Shown piece by piece: positions 32,158 through 40,854 of a stretch of 64,000 nucleotides of DNA. The DNA is taken from assembly GCF_036924515.1 (NCBI RefSeq), contig NZ_JAZHRR010000001.1:6419001-6483000 (forward strand), written 5' to 3'. The stretch is from Bradyrhizobium sp. AZCC 1610. GTDB lineage: Bacteria; Pseudomonadota; Alphaproteobacteria; Rhizobiales; Xanthobacteraceae. How positions within the stretch are numbered: position 1 is the stretch's first letter; each line of letters opens with the position of its first letter. The translations under genes were made by a program, and so were the position numbers. The notes under the pieces were generated by a model. That model saw only the letters and a list, made by a program, of their open reading frames with translations, searched no databases and had not been told where the DNA came from.

Positions 32158-33820
32158 TCATCGCCGCATCCGGCGTGGCATGACGCTTCACGCTGTGAGA
32201 CAGTGGGCCTGCGAGCGCCGGATCGGCGGGGCGCGACTCGCGCGCGCCTACAAGGCCGCGTTTTTCGTCGCTGTGTCGCGGCTGCTCCAGGGGATATTCC
32301 GGGAGGGCCACGCGCCGCACGCGCGGCTGTGGCAGAGCGAGGCTGGCAAGTGGTTTCTCGATCTCGGCCACGAGCCGATGCTGCGGGCGCCGGTGGGTGG
32401 CCCGCTGCCCTTCCGACGGCTCGAACTGAACGGATTTCCATGGAAGATTGTCGCGGGCAGACGGCGCGCGCTACGCAGCACCCGGGCCTTCCTGAACGCC
32501 CTTCGCCTCTGCGTGGAGCCCTCGGAACTCGCCCAGCATTTCGATCGGGTCATCGCAGATTTCGACAACAGCTTCGCCAATCTGGTGATGAACCGTCTCA
32601 TGGCCCAGGGGCTCGATGCCGGTGCGCAGGCCATCGAGCCCGCATATGAGGGCCATCATTACTATCCGTTTCCGGCGCTCCGGCTCGGACCGTCGCCCCG
32701 ACAGGTGGCTGAGTGTTCGAATCTCTGCCGAGAGGCGATCGATCTGACGTTGGTCGCCGCTCGGCCGTGCCTGTTCGATTCCACCGCGTACGCGGATTAT
32801 CGGACGTGCTTTCGCGCCTGGGCCGGCATTCCCCTTCCTCGAAACGTCGACGTCGTGATCCCACTGCACCCGTGGCAACTCGAGCTCTCGCCAGTAATCC
32901 GCGAGCTTTTAAAACGGCGATGGATTGCGGTCCTCGACACCCGCCTCAAGGCGATTCCCCTCGCGTCGCAGCGGACGTGCCGCATTTTGCGATCCGGCTT
33001 CGACGTCAAGCTGCCGATGACCGTCATACTGACGGGGGAAGACCGGCTGCTCTATCCCTTGAATCGCGCGAATGCGACCGCTTTCTCGTCGCTCGCCCGC
33101 ATCCTTTTGCGGCAGAGTGGAGAAAGCTATATAGACTTCCAGTGCGACGTGGCCTCAGTTGCCCATGCCGATCCATTTGTCGGCACGCATCTCGCCATGA
33201 TCGTCCGGGCGCCGGTATGGGCGGATGCCTCGGAGATGGTGGTCCCGGCGCTAAATCTCTGGTGCGGGCCGCAGCAGGCGCGCACGATGTTGGACCTCCG
33301 CGATCGAGAGCACGCCTACGCATTCTTCCGCGTCTACTGCCGTGTGCTCTTGCACGGTATGGTCGACTTTTATGCGCGCTGGGGCATGGCGTTCGAGCCG
33401 CACCTGCAGAACGTGTACGTCGCGCTGCGTAACGGCATGCCGTCGCGCATGATCCTGCGCGACCTCGACAGCACAATCCTCGATCCTCTCCGGATCCGCC
33501 CAGTAGCGCAGGCGAACGGGGTGCGGCTTGCGCGCGGAACGTGGAAACACATGCCGGACTTTGCCTATGGTGGTCGGCGACTGGCTCACGCCATGATGTA
33601 TGGGCACCTCGGCGAGGTGATGTCCTATCTGGCCCGCGCCGCGCAGGCCGATCTGGCCAAGTTGAGTGTTGCGGTGGAAGAGACGTGGGACGAGCTGGTC
33701 GCCCAAGCGCCGTCGGCAGCGTGCCGGAAGCGCGTGTGCAACTTGCGCAAGCAGGCGGACACCGTCGGGGCTGTCCTATGGCGCCGGATCATGAGGGCAG
33801 ACCACACGACGTTCCGCTGA
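32120..33820 (+). CDS. IucA/IucC-type NIS synthetase
   Basis: 566 residues from ATG 32120, which overlaps the previous gene by 38 nt; ATG 32180, 23 nt after that stop, is the alternative. Conserved elements of NRPS-independent siderophore synthetases are present: HPWQ (250-253), SQRT (283-286), KLPMTVILT (297-305), the E-x-H-x-Q-N motif as FEPHLQN (425-431) and RDLDSTIL (447-454). The usual GHPxHPxxKxRxG segment is altered to EGHHYYPFPALRLG (177-190). These enzymes adenylate a carboxylate and condense it with an amine or alcohol. There is no siderophore exporter, receptor or amine-biosynthesis gene nearby, so the product is not a standard siderophore by context. Confidence 0.88.
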   Translation: MKTLEEAPSSLSDHRRIRRGMTLHAVRQWACERRIGGARLARAYKAAFFVAVSRLLQGIFREGHAPHARLWQSEAGKWFLDLGHEPMLRAPVGGPLPFRRLELNGFPWKIVAGRRRALRSTRAFLNALRLCVEPSELAQHFDRVIADFDNSFANLVMNRLMAQGLDAGAQAIEPAYEGHHYYPFPALRLGPSPRQVAECSNLCREAIDLTLVAARPCLFDSTAYADYRTCFRAWAGIPLPRNVDVVIPLHPWQLELSPVIRELLKRRWIAVLDTRLKAIPLASQRTCRILRSGFDVKLPMTVILTGEDRLLYPLNRANATAFSSLARILLRQSGESYIDFQCDVASVAHADPFVGTHLAMIVRAPVWADASEMVVPALNLWCGPQQARTMLDLRDREHAYAFFRVYCRVLLHGMVDFYARWGMAFEPHLQNVYVALRNGMPSRMILRDLDSTILDPLRIRPVAQANGVRLARGTWKHMPDFAYGGRRLAHAMMYGHLGEVMSYLARAAQADLAKLSVAVEETWDELVAQAPSAACRKRVCNLRKQADTVGAVLWRRIMRADHTTFR

Positions 33821-34046
33821 TCATGACCAAAGAAGGTAGCGGGGCAAGTAGAGGCTGACATCGCGCCCCCCGCTGCCGAGGCGTACGACTCTACACTGGA
33901 CTTCTTGGGTTCGCGGTGTTTCGACAACAACCCCTCAAAATCCGCTTTGGCAGGCGGATTCAATACGTCGTGCGGCAAACGACGCTCAGGCGCACGGCGG
34001 GCGGAGGTGCGGGGCCGGCGCGTATGAACGTCGGCTTTGGGGTCAT
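33821..34046. other. Gene-free stretch ending in the 5' piece of an intergenic repeat
   Basis: Nothing coding is supported. The end (about 34022-34046, GAACGTCGGCTTTGGGGTCA) matches the 5' start of the intergenic repeat and is cut by the IS110 element; the rest resumes at 35436. Confidence 0.6.
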
Positions 34047-35435
34047 GTGTGGACGACGCCCGCGTTGCAAGAAGAATCTGACGTTCGGCTTGCGGTCGGG
34101 TGCAAGTCATGTGTCCGGCCTGTTTGCGCGGCACCATGACCGCTGGCCCTGATGTAGTCCGCGGATCGGGTCCCAATCATTCGCACGGGCTTTGACGCCC
34201 ATGACCCAGAAGCGGGTTGTCCCAATCGACGGCTCGACCGTTTCGCATCACGCCATCATCACCCTCGCAATTCGGTTGTCTTGCTCCGCCGTCGCCTCAG
34301 GCTCCCATTGCCAAGCCTCTTCAGGCGGCTGCAGCAAGCTCCGGCGCTCGATAGTATCCTCCCTTGGCCATGATCGCCCAAGCGATGCGCGCCATCTTGT
34401 TGGCAACCGCAACGGCGACGAGCTTGGCCGGCTTCTTGGCCAGCAGCCTCATGACCCAAGGATGCTTTTGCGGCTGCTGCCGGGCGTGTCGAACAACGGC
34501 TGTTGCACCGATGACGAGCAACCGTCGGAGATAGCGATCTCCTTGCTTGGAGATGCCGCCGAGCCGCTCCTTGCCCCCCGTCGAATGCTGCCGCGGCACA
34601 AGTCCGATCCATGCCGCAAAATCCCGACCGGATTTGAAGTCACTCGGGTCTGTGACAGTAGAAGCAATGGCCGTGGCCCCGATCACGCCTATCCCGGGCA
34701 CGGTCTCGAGGCGGCAGCTCATGTCATTGGCACGATGATGGGCGTGAATGGCGCGATCCAGAGTCCCGATTTGCAATTCCAGAGCAGCGAGTTGATCGAC
34801 GATGGCCTGCAGCGCCTGTTTCATCGCAGATGGAAGAGCTTCGCGGTTACTTTCGTCCGTGATGATCGCGGCGAGCTGCGCGAGACCATCGCGCCCCGTC
34901 TCCGCAACGAGGCCGAACTCGGCAAGGTGGGCTCGGAGCGCATTGATCAGCTGCGTGCGCTGACGGATTAAAAGATCCCGCGTTCGATGCAACATCAGCA
35001 AGGCTTGCTGATCGGCCGACTTGATCGGCACGAACCGCATTGATGGGCGTGTCACGGCCTCACAGATGGCGGCTGCGTCGGCAGCATCGTTTTTCGACCG
35101 TTTGACATAGCCCTTCACGTAACTCGGCGGCATCAGACGCACGGTGTGACCGAGCTTGGAGACTTCACGCGCCCAATAATGAGCGGTTCCGCAGGCTTCC
35201 ATGCCGACCAGGCAAGGGGGAATCTTGCTAAAGAAGTCAATGACCTGCTTGCGCCGCAACTGACGAGTGATGACGATCTTGCCCGCACTATCCACGCCGT
35301 GCACTTGGAACACGTTCTTGGCGAGATCAACGCCGATGGTGCTAACCTGCATGTGGACGACCCCCTCCGGTGATTCGTTGTTGAACGATCACCCTTTGGC
35401 ACATTCGATGCCGGGAGCGGGCGTCGTCCACCACA
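34047..35435 (-). mobile_element. IS110/IS1111-type insertion sequence, second kind
   Basis: Perfect 15-bp inverted repeats GTGGACGACGCCCGC (34049-34063) and GCGGGCGTCGTCCAC (35417-35431) sit near the ends. The outer flanks are the two halves of one intergenic repeat (GGGGTCA on the left, TCATTCGCGTCGG on the right). It is different from copies A and B in sequence. One intact transposase gene is on the minus strand; the left 270 bp are non-coding. Confidence 0.85.
34321..35352 (-). CDS. IS110 family transposase
   Basis: 343 residues from ATG 35352 (MQVSTIGVDLAKNVFQVHGV). The DEDD domain shows Asp9 in GVDLAKNVFQ and KRSKNDAADAAAICEAV; the C-terminal transposase_20 region has ETVPGIGVIGATAIASTV, then DFAAWIGLVPRQHSTGGKER and KLVAVAVANKMARIAWAIM. 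Full length and intact. Confidence 0.95.
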   Translation of the reverse strand: MQVSTIGVDLAKNVFQVHGVDSAGKIVITRQLRRKQVIDFFSKIPPCLVGMEACGTAHYWAREVSKLGHTVRLMPPSYVKGYVKRSKNDAADAAAICEAVTRPSMRFVPIKSADQQALLMLHRTRDLLIRQRTQLINALRAHLAEFGLVAETGRDGLAQLAAIITDESNREALPSAMKQALQAIVDQLAALELQIGTLDRAIHAHHRANDMSCRLETVPGIGVIGATAIASTVTDPSDFKSGRDFAAWIGLVPRQHSTGGKERLGGISKQGDRYLRRLLVIGATAVVRHARQQPQKHPWVMRLLAKKPAKLVAVAVANKMARIAWAIMAKGGYYRAPELAAAA

Positions 35436-35545
35436 TCATTCGCGTCGGTTTGACGGTCGGCCAGCCACTTCCGATCTTCCCCCGTCAACGGACATTTCTA
35501 GACCGGCCCGGTTGGTCCGTTTCGTGCCCATGAGCCGACATCGCT
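35436..35545 (+). repeat. Intergenic repeat copy 11, right part
   Basis: TCATTCGCGTCGGTTTGACG, then CCACTTCCGATCTTCCCCCG, CAACGGACATTTCTAG and GTCCGTTTCGTGCCCATGAG. The left start lies at 34022-34046 on the other side of the IS110 element. Confidence 0.85.
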
Positions 35546-35575
35546 CCAATCAAGCAGCGATACTTGTCAGGCTCC

Positions 35576-35998
35576 TTAGCGGCCGTAGGGGAAGCAGCGG
35601 TTGCGATCGAGTGTGAGACCGAAATGCGCTCCCAGCGCAGCGATGGCCGCTTCCTGCTGAGGATAAGGATCGGCATTGGATGCGGCAACGATGATGATCC
35701 GGAACCCGCCGCGATCCTTGCCACCCGGTGGCAGCATCGCTGTAGTCAGTGCATTGCCCTCCCTGTCGCGCAACGTGAGGAAAAGCGGCATCTCTCGCTG
35801 TACATGGGCCTCGAGGCCGATGTCGCGCTCGATCGCGTTGGGCCGCTCCGGACGCCAGGACTGGACTGCCTTCTCCCGCTCGCGGCAGAAATATTTCTCG
35901 ACTGTGTGGCTCATCAGGCGCGACTCATGCGCCGCTTCACCTTCCGTCTCGATACGGAACCAGGTCTTACCCTTCGGCGCGTCGCAAACATACTGCAT
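35576..35998 (-). CDS. Conserved hypothetical protein (140 aa)
   Basis: MQYVCDAPKGKTWFRIETEG, then SHTVEKYFCREREKAVQSW, then EREMPLFLTLRD-type and DRGGFRIIIVAASNADPYP segments, ending LGAHFGLTLDRNRCFPYGR. This is a compact alpha/beta protein of a family that recurs in Bradyrhizobium. No motif suggests a catalytic role and there is no signal peptide. The gene is alone, with an intergenic repeat downstream and an ABC-protein remnant upstream. Function unknown. Confidence 0.75.
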   Translation of the reverse strand: MQYVCDAPKGKTWFRIETEGEAAHESRLMSHTVEKYFCREREKAVQSWRPERPNAIERDIGLEAHVQREMPLFLTLRDREGNALTTAMLPPGGKDRGGFRIIIVAASNADPYPQQEAAIAALGAHFGLTLDRNRCFPYGR

Positions 35999-36175
35999 TT
36001 CGCCCGTCCTGCGATCGCCGCAATTCTAGGGCGGCGGGCCTGCAAAACCAATATGAGATTCGCTACCGTGTATATAACGCTGCACGATCGTATAATCGGA
36101 AGTGCGGCTGCAACACCCGCGCGACTATTGCCTGAGAGGCACCGCGCCAGTCGACGCGAAGGGCCATTTCCGGAC

Positions 36176-36400
36176 TTATGCATCGCAACAAAGCAAACCC
36201 TGTTCGATCACTTCGTCCGCGCGGGCGAGCACCGATGCCGGCAGATCGCGGCCGAACGCCTTGGCGGTTTTCAGATTGACCACCAGCTCGTACTTGGTCG
36301 GCGTTTGCACCGGCAGATCAGCCGGCTTCGCTCCGGCCCTTATCAGCGCAATCATGGGCCATGCAGGAGCGGCCCCAACGTCAGCGTCTTCTTCGTCCAA
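36176..36400 (-). pseudogene. C-terminal fragment of an ABC transporter substrate-binding protein
   Basis: The minus strand carries [20 protein letters not shown] followed by [20 protein letters not shown] and DEVIE, the last 50 or so residues of the ABC_sub_bind (TrpX-like) family common in Bradyrhizobium. The sequence before it ([20 protein letters not shown]) is unrelated, so the body of the gene is lost. The complementary strand gives an apparent ORF that should be ignored. Confidence 0.8.
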
Positions 36401-36484
36401 AGCTCGGACGAAGTTGCCGGGGCGGTCCTCGCACGGGCCTCGGCCTCAGTCAAATCGGACGCCAAGTGCCCGCGCTGCTTAGCT

Positions 36485-37516
36485 TTACATTTCTGGATCT
36501 GAAATGCGGGTCAGCATCTTCACGTGCGGTCCCGCCCGTTTGAAGATCGGCTCCCAAAAGGAATAGGCCGTCTCGGCGAAACTCGCGCTTATGGTGAACT
36601 TCGTGAGCGCCCCCCGATAGGCGGCCTGTCGCCGGCAGCCCTGCCCCTCGACAAGGTGCCAGATGAATTGAGCGACCTGGCGCGCGTACGTGCTCGGACG
36701 ACCTCGGTGGTTGGGTACGATCTCAAGCCGCATGGTCCCGGTGTCGCGCGTCTCCGGTTCGGTGATATTGGCAAGCCAGATGAAGATTGATGGATCAATG
36801 CTCGCGGCATAGCCGTCGCTCTTGAGCTGCTGATTGATCATAGAGAACGCGCTGGCGGCTTCTCTGAAGCATTCGCTCAGGATGAAGTTCGCCTGATTCT
36901 CCAGCTTGCCGCTCCGAAGATCGTCCAGCAATCTGACCGCCTCGTCAGTGAGCCGCCGCATGTATCGCAGTTGCGGCTGCCCCGCGCTGTCGGCTGGTTC
37001 CTTCTGCACAATCAACTCGGCCGCATCCGCGCGGAACTCCGTTGCGGCTTCTTTGAGAACGGTCAAAAAATTGCTTTCAAGACTGGAACCGCCGATGTCT
37101 TTCGACGCCGCTTCGCCTCCCACCCGTGTCTCTACGAGGTCCTTTGCATGGTCCAACGCAGCATTCAGGCTGGCTTTGATGTTTTCAAAAGCTCTGTTTT
37201 GATAGTCCTTTGCAATCTTCACCATCATCTCGGTGGTAGTGTCGGAATCTAGGAGTTCGTCCTTGCGCGGCGCCGCCGCATTCCGAGATTCAAGCACCGC
37301 AACGGGACTCGGAGCCGTCGCTTGCCTTGCAAGGATTGTTTGATCAGACGTCTTCTCGCCTGTGTGCTCCGATCGCGGATTGGAAGCAGCAAGCCCGCTG
37401 GACAACACAAACAGGCCATCGTCAACGGCTCGGCTCGCCGCCGCGGTAAGCTCCACCAGCGAGCGTCGCGCACAGCGCGTATGGCTAGCACGCTGCCTTT
37501 TTTGCGTGTGGCTCAT
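36485..37516 (-). CDS. Hypothetical protein with phasin-like segment, partner of ParA
   Basis: 343 residues from ATG 37516, with GAGGGG about 10 nt upstream, overlapping the ParA stop by 32 nt. The first 95 residues look disordered. A helical stretch (TTEMMVKIAKDYQNRAFENI, KASLNAALDHAKDLVETR) resembles phasin-type amphipathic helices. The C-terminal part has ordered elements (FILSECFREAASAFSMINQQ and FTISASFAETAYSFWEPIFK). The overlap indicates coupled translation with ParA; it could be the cargo or adaptor that ParA positions, for example on polymer granules. This is inference. Confidence 0.65.
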   Translation of the reverse strand: MSHTQKRQRASHTRCARRSLVELTAAASRAVDDGLFVLSSGLAASNPRSEHTGEKTSDQTILARQATAPSPVAVLESRNAAAPRKDELLDSDTTTEMMVKIAKDYQNRAFENIKASLNAALDHAKDLVETRVGGEAASKDIGGSSLESNFLTVLKEAATEFRADAAELIVQKEPADSAGQPQLRYMRRLTDEAVRLLDDLRSGKLENQANFILSECFREAASAFSMINQQLKSDGYAASIDPSIFIWLANITEPETRDTGTMRLEIVPNHRGRPSTYARQVAQFIWHLVEGQGCRRQAAYRGALTKFTISASFAETAYSFWEPIFKRAGPHVKMLTRISDPEM

Positions 37517-38147
37517 GATCTAACGACCCCTCGACAAGCTTTTTCAAGACCCAGCGCCACAGCTCACGAACTTCCTCCGAGGCTCTTCCCTCTTGTGCAA
37601 ACTCGGTCACGCCTAATCCTGCCCCAAGCGCGTCCTGGTGGTCATTGCGCTGTCCGACATAGGGAAGCGCAAGCACCCCGAGCGAATTGAGCGACGTTGC
37701 AGCTTCACTCAAGCGGCAGCCCCGCGGTGGCGTCTGATTGAGGACGAAAGCAAATCGGCGGTTGAGCCTACGAATAGCAATCAGCGTCGGTATCGCAGCT
37801 TCGATGTCCGCCGGACTCGGACGCACCGGGATCAGGCAAAGATCGGCCCTCGCGATGGCGCGCATGGCCAGTGCATTGTTCGTGGCGGCGGTATCGATGA
37901 CCGTAAGCCAGATCCCCTCAGCTTCAAGGCTGACGAGCGCCCCTTCTATTTCGGCGGGATCGGCGACCCGAACGACCCGCGGATAGGGATGGCCGCGCCG
38001 CTCTATCCATTTTGAAATCGTGCCTTGTGGATCCGCCTCGACAATTGCGACGCGCTCCCCGTTCCCCATCGCTGCGACTGCAATTCCGACCGCCAGCGTG
38101 CTCTTGCCGCTTCCGCCTTTTTGGGTGACCAGAGCAAGGACATACAT
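37485..38147 (-). CDS. ParA/MinD-type ATPase
   Basis: 220 residues from ATG 38147 (MYVLALVTQKGGSGKSTLAV). The deviant Walker A KGGSGKS with signature lysine, Walker A' VAIVEADPQGTISKWIERRG and Walker B-like WLTVIDTAATNN are present, followed by ARADLCLIPVRPSPADIEAA and VLNQTPPRGCRL. This is the small ParA type used for plasmid, chemoreceptor, carboxysome or granule positioning. No ParB or parS is seen, so chromosome partition is unlikely. It is followed by the phasin-like 343-residue gene. Confidence 0.9.
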   Translation of the reverse strand: MYVLALVTQKGGSGKSTLAVGIAVAAMGNGERVAIVEADPQGTISKWIERRGHPYPRVVRVADPAEIEGALVSLEAEGIWLTVIDTAATNNALAMRAIARADLCLIPVRPSPADIEAAIPTLIAIRRLNRRFAFVLNQTPPRGCRLSEAATSLNSLGVLALPYVGQRNDHQDALGAGLGVTEFAQEGRASEEVRELWRWVLKKLVEGSLDHEPHAKKAAC

Positions 38148-38312
38148 ATCGCGCGTCCCGGGTGACAACGACGTGAAACGCACGAGTCGTCGAAAAAATT
38201 GGGCCTACCAATCGGTGACCTACCACTCCCCTTCGTGAATCGCATCAAGAGCGAGCGTGGAACTCACAACCAAATCAAGGCCCAGCCACTAACGATATAC
38301 CGCGCTATACGT

Positions 38313-38345
38313 TGCCCAACGCCGGCCGGTCCATACATTTGGGCC
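38313..38345 (+). mobile_element. Solo right end of the IS110/IS1111 A-type element
   Basis: CAACGCCGGCCGGTCCATAC followed by ATTTGGGCCACTCGCGG matches the right end of copy A (CGGCCGGACCATACATTTGG, then GTCAATCGCG) with few changes. No transposase or left end is nearby, so it is a remnant or an empty site. The stretch 38148-38312 has no gene. Confidence 0.5.
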
Positions 38346-38547
38346 ACTCGCGGACATCGCACGGCCAAGCCCGTGCGTTTAAAGATGGCGCAAGCTCCGC
38401 TCGAGGTTGAGGGGACCACCGGATGGAGATCGGAGAACTCTTCGCGGAAAAGGGCGAGCCTCCTCGATACGATCGATCGGCGTCGGATAACAGGGGATCG
38501 CGGATCTCCCCGCGGCTCGTCCCTCGTCCGGGTGATGTCTCTTCTGG

Positions 38548-38645
38548 GTCAAAAGCGTCGTTTTCACCGTCCGACGAAGACTTCCGGTGTACCCCGGTGA
38601 ACGGACATCGTCAGGGCCGGTCGTCATGTCTCAAAAGTGCCTCCT
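38548..38645 (+). repeat. Intergenic repeat copy 12
   Basis: CTGGGTCAAAAGCGTCGTTT, then CGACGAAGACTTCCGGTGTA, GTGAACGGACATCGTCAGG and CATGTCTCAAAAGTGCC. Nothing coding is supported in 38346-38547. Confidence 0.85.
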
Positions 38646-38689
38646 CCGATCTCATCGCACTGGCGGAGGGCCCTCGCTCACCGGCTCAC

Positions 38690-39466
38690 CTACTTACCTG
38701 GCATGACTTGCAGAAGTGGCTCTGGCCCGATCGAGATTTGACCGGTGAATGGCCGATCATGAGCGGCGATCAGCAGTACCGAAGTAGCTACTCCTGTGGC
38801 GAACAGCCCCATCGCTATCCCCGATGCCAGTCGATTGCCGCAGTGAACGACGGCAATCACGAGTAACTCGCATACTGCTTGCAGGTACAGGCTCCACCAT
38901 TTGACCGAATTGACTTCTGCTTGGCTGACGATGATCCGTTGCCTGCGCGCATCCAGCGCAGATCCCAGCGCGCTGATTATTTCTCGCTGCGCGCTCTGCT
39001 GGCCGGGATTCTGCGGGGCAATCGAGACAACGAACTGCAGCGCCTCCGCTAGAGCAATGGGAGCCGCCTTCAGTGAAGCCGTTTGGCGCGCCATCATCGG
39101 CCATTCCACCGTTGCGGCTTGCTCAATGTAGCCACGAATCAGGTCACGCAACCGGCTTTCCTGTTCCGACGGCAGGCCAGCCGCCAGAAGCATCACGGCT
39201 CTCAACGCGCTGGCTTCACGGCTGACCGCCGCATTAGCGCGATCGCTGTCACTCCAGACCTGTGCAGCCGTGAAAGCTACAAACAGGCCGAATAGGATAC
39301 CTAGCACCGGCAGCATACCGGGAGAAATCGCCTGCAACGATTTTGCTCGCTCTCCCCTCGCGAGCGCCGAAACGGCTGCGAAAATTATTATGGCAAGCAG
39401 ATAGGTAAAGGCGAAAATAGCCATTGCCATCAATGGCACCGGCAGATTGTGTAACCAGTCGCTCAT
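38690..39466 (-). CDS. DUF4239 (bestrophin-like) membrane protein
   Basis: 258 residues from ATG 39466. Hydrophobic segments lie at about 10-34 (AIFAFTYLLAIIIFAAVSAL), 48-68 (MLPVLGILFGLFVAFTAAQV), 190-210 and 218-236. The FVAFTAAQVWSDSDRANAAV segment with an Arg/Asp-rich helix and SREASALRAVMLLA is the DUF4239 signature (bestrophin-like domain). The family is suspected to form or regulate anion channels. It is a single gene. Confidence 0.8.
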   Translation of the reverse strand: MSDWLHNLPVPLMAMAIFAFTYLLAIIIFAAVSALARGERAKSLQAISPGMLPVLGILFGLFVAFTAAQVWSDSDRANAAVSREASALRAVMLLAAGLPSEQESRLRDLIRGYIEQAATVEWPMMARQTASLKAAPIALAEALQFVVSIAPQNPGQQSAQREIISALGSALDARRQRIIVSQAEVNSVKWWSLYLQAVCELLVIAVVHCGNRLASGIAMGLFATGVATSVLLIAAHDRPFTGQISIGPEPLLQVMPGK

Positions 39467-39899
39467 CACTGCCTCCGTGCTGTTCCTGCTGCGGAATATC
39501 TCAAATGATCCGCTCCGGCCGCAGCAGAATGGCGCTAAATCCCGCGGCAGTTGCCGGTGAGCGTGACCTACATGGCCGCCTTGTTGTAGATCAGTTCAAG
39601 CGGTTTGACGAACGGCTTCCAGCGGCCGTGGTTGTCCGTTTTCTGCTAGCAACGGACCATCTTCGGGACCAAGGTGGCCCACGCAACTAGTTGGAGATAC
39701 CGCTCGCGCCAATGGCGATGCTACATTGATCCACAGCGAGCCAGGATGCAGGAAGCGAAGCTATTGCACTGCCGAGGCAGCATGACGAATTTGCGGGGCC
39801 GCATAGAATGGGGATCTGTTGGTTCAGGAAGCGTTTCCGGCGTGATCAAAATTAATCCGGACCCGCCGTTCGGCGGCATCGAGGAATGCTGGCGCAGTG
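39467..39899. other. Gene-free stretch upstream of the phosphoesterase
   Basis: No frame in this 430-bp interval has a recognisable protein or a ribosome site; I see no repeat copy in it. Confidence 0.4.
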
Positions 39900-40364
39900 A
39901 TGAGGATTGGAATCATATCCGACACGCACGGCCTCCTGCGGCCCGAGGCTGAGCGATGGCTCGCTGGGGTTGCGCATATCATCCACGCCGGCGATATCGG
40001 TCGGGCGGACGTTCTCGTTGGGCTGCGTCGGATTGCGCCCGTCACTGCGATCAGAGGAAACATCGACACCTGCGATTGGGCGGAACAGTATCCCGACACC
40101 CAGATGGTACAGCTCGGCGAGCGGTCCTTCTATGTCTTGCACGACCTTCAGGAACTGCAGATCGATCCAGCAGCTTGCGGAATTGACGTGGTCGTTTCCG
40201 GCCACTCGCATCGATCCCGGATCGAAACTATTGACGGTGTGCTCTATTTAAATCCTGGAAGCGCCGGGCCACGGCGTTTCAAGCTGCCTATCACACTGGC
40301 TACTCTGGAACTGACCGCAAGCGTCCTTCGGCCGGTCATTCACGACCTTACTCGCGCCGAGTGA
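39900..40364 (+). CDS. YfcE/MJ0936-type metallophosphoesterase
   Basis: 154 residues from ATG 39900, immediately after a GTG. Metal-binding motifs are in order: GIISDTHG (Asp, His), HAGDIG (Asp), IRGNIDT (Asn), LHDLQE in place of the usual HGH, and SGHSHRSRIE (two His), followed by YLNPGSAGPRR. This is the small calcineurin-fold phosphodiesterase family. The substrate is unknown; related enzymes act on cyclic nucleotides or phosphodiesters. Note the LHDLQEL segment, where family members usually have HG(H/D). The length is normal. Confidence 0.88.
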   Translation: MRIGIISDTHGLLRPEAERWLAGVAHIIHAGDIGRADVLVGLRRIAPVTAIRGNIDTCDWAEQYPDTQMVQLGERSFYVLHDLQELQIDPAACGIDVVVSGHSHRSRIETIDGVLYLNPGSAGPRRFKLPITLATLELTASVLRPVIHDLTRAE

Positions 40365-40398
40365 TGTGGACGTGCCTTCGACGGAGCACTGAGCAGTG

Positions 40399-40485
40399 CC
40401 CATCAACACAACGGAATCACGGTTCGCGGCCTGTCTCAAGCGACTTTTGCAACAAAATCTGCCAAGACCGGAAGTCGGCCACATT
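40399..40485 (-). mobile_element. Solo left end of an IS1182-type element, reversed, next to an inverted repeat fragment
   Basis: Read on the minus strand, 40459-40399 gives GATTTTGTTGCAAAAGTCGC, TTGAGAC and GCGAACCGTGATTCCGT, matching the left end of the element at 10545 (GATTGTGTTGCAAAACTCCG, TTGAGGCG, GCGAACCGTGATTCCGT). After it, TGCC and AAGACCGGAAGTCGGCC (40463-40485) is the intergenic repeat in reverse orientation. The transposase body is absent. Confidence 0.65.
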
Positions 40486-40854
40486 TATTCGAACGCCTCG
40501 GCGACAAACAGTTTCCTTGCCAAGCGGCGCTGCGGATACGCCCTCGTGCTTATGCGACGGGGCGGGCGCCGGCGCGCTCACGGGAGAGCGCGTATATTCT
40601 TGTATCAATACGCGGCGCTTCACATGACCCCACCATCATGAGTTCTGCGAGTTTTCGGCAGCCACCTGGCGGAATGTCTCCTTCGGGGTCAAAAGCCGGC
40701 CTAAATTGACCGACTGGGTTATGTCTGCTCTTCCCGCAATAGTCGCCTGACCATTTGGAAAGTACGTTGTGTGGCGCTAGTCATTCGCACAGCGCCGCAA
40801 CTGGACCGGTCTTTGTGAATTCGTCCATCAAACAAATCCCCCGCGTGCGCCGCA

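Noticed and set aside
36102..36482. A plus-strand frame rich in Ser, Arg and Thr
   Set aside because: It is the complement of the ABC substrate-binding protein remnant. Frames of this kind are often misannotated as proteins in Bradyrhizobium.
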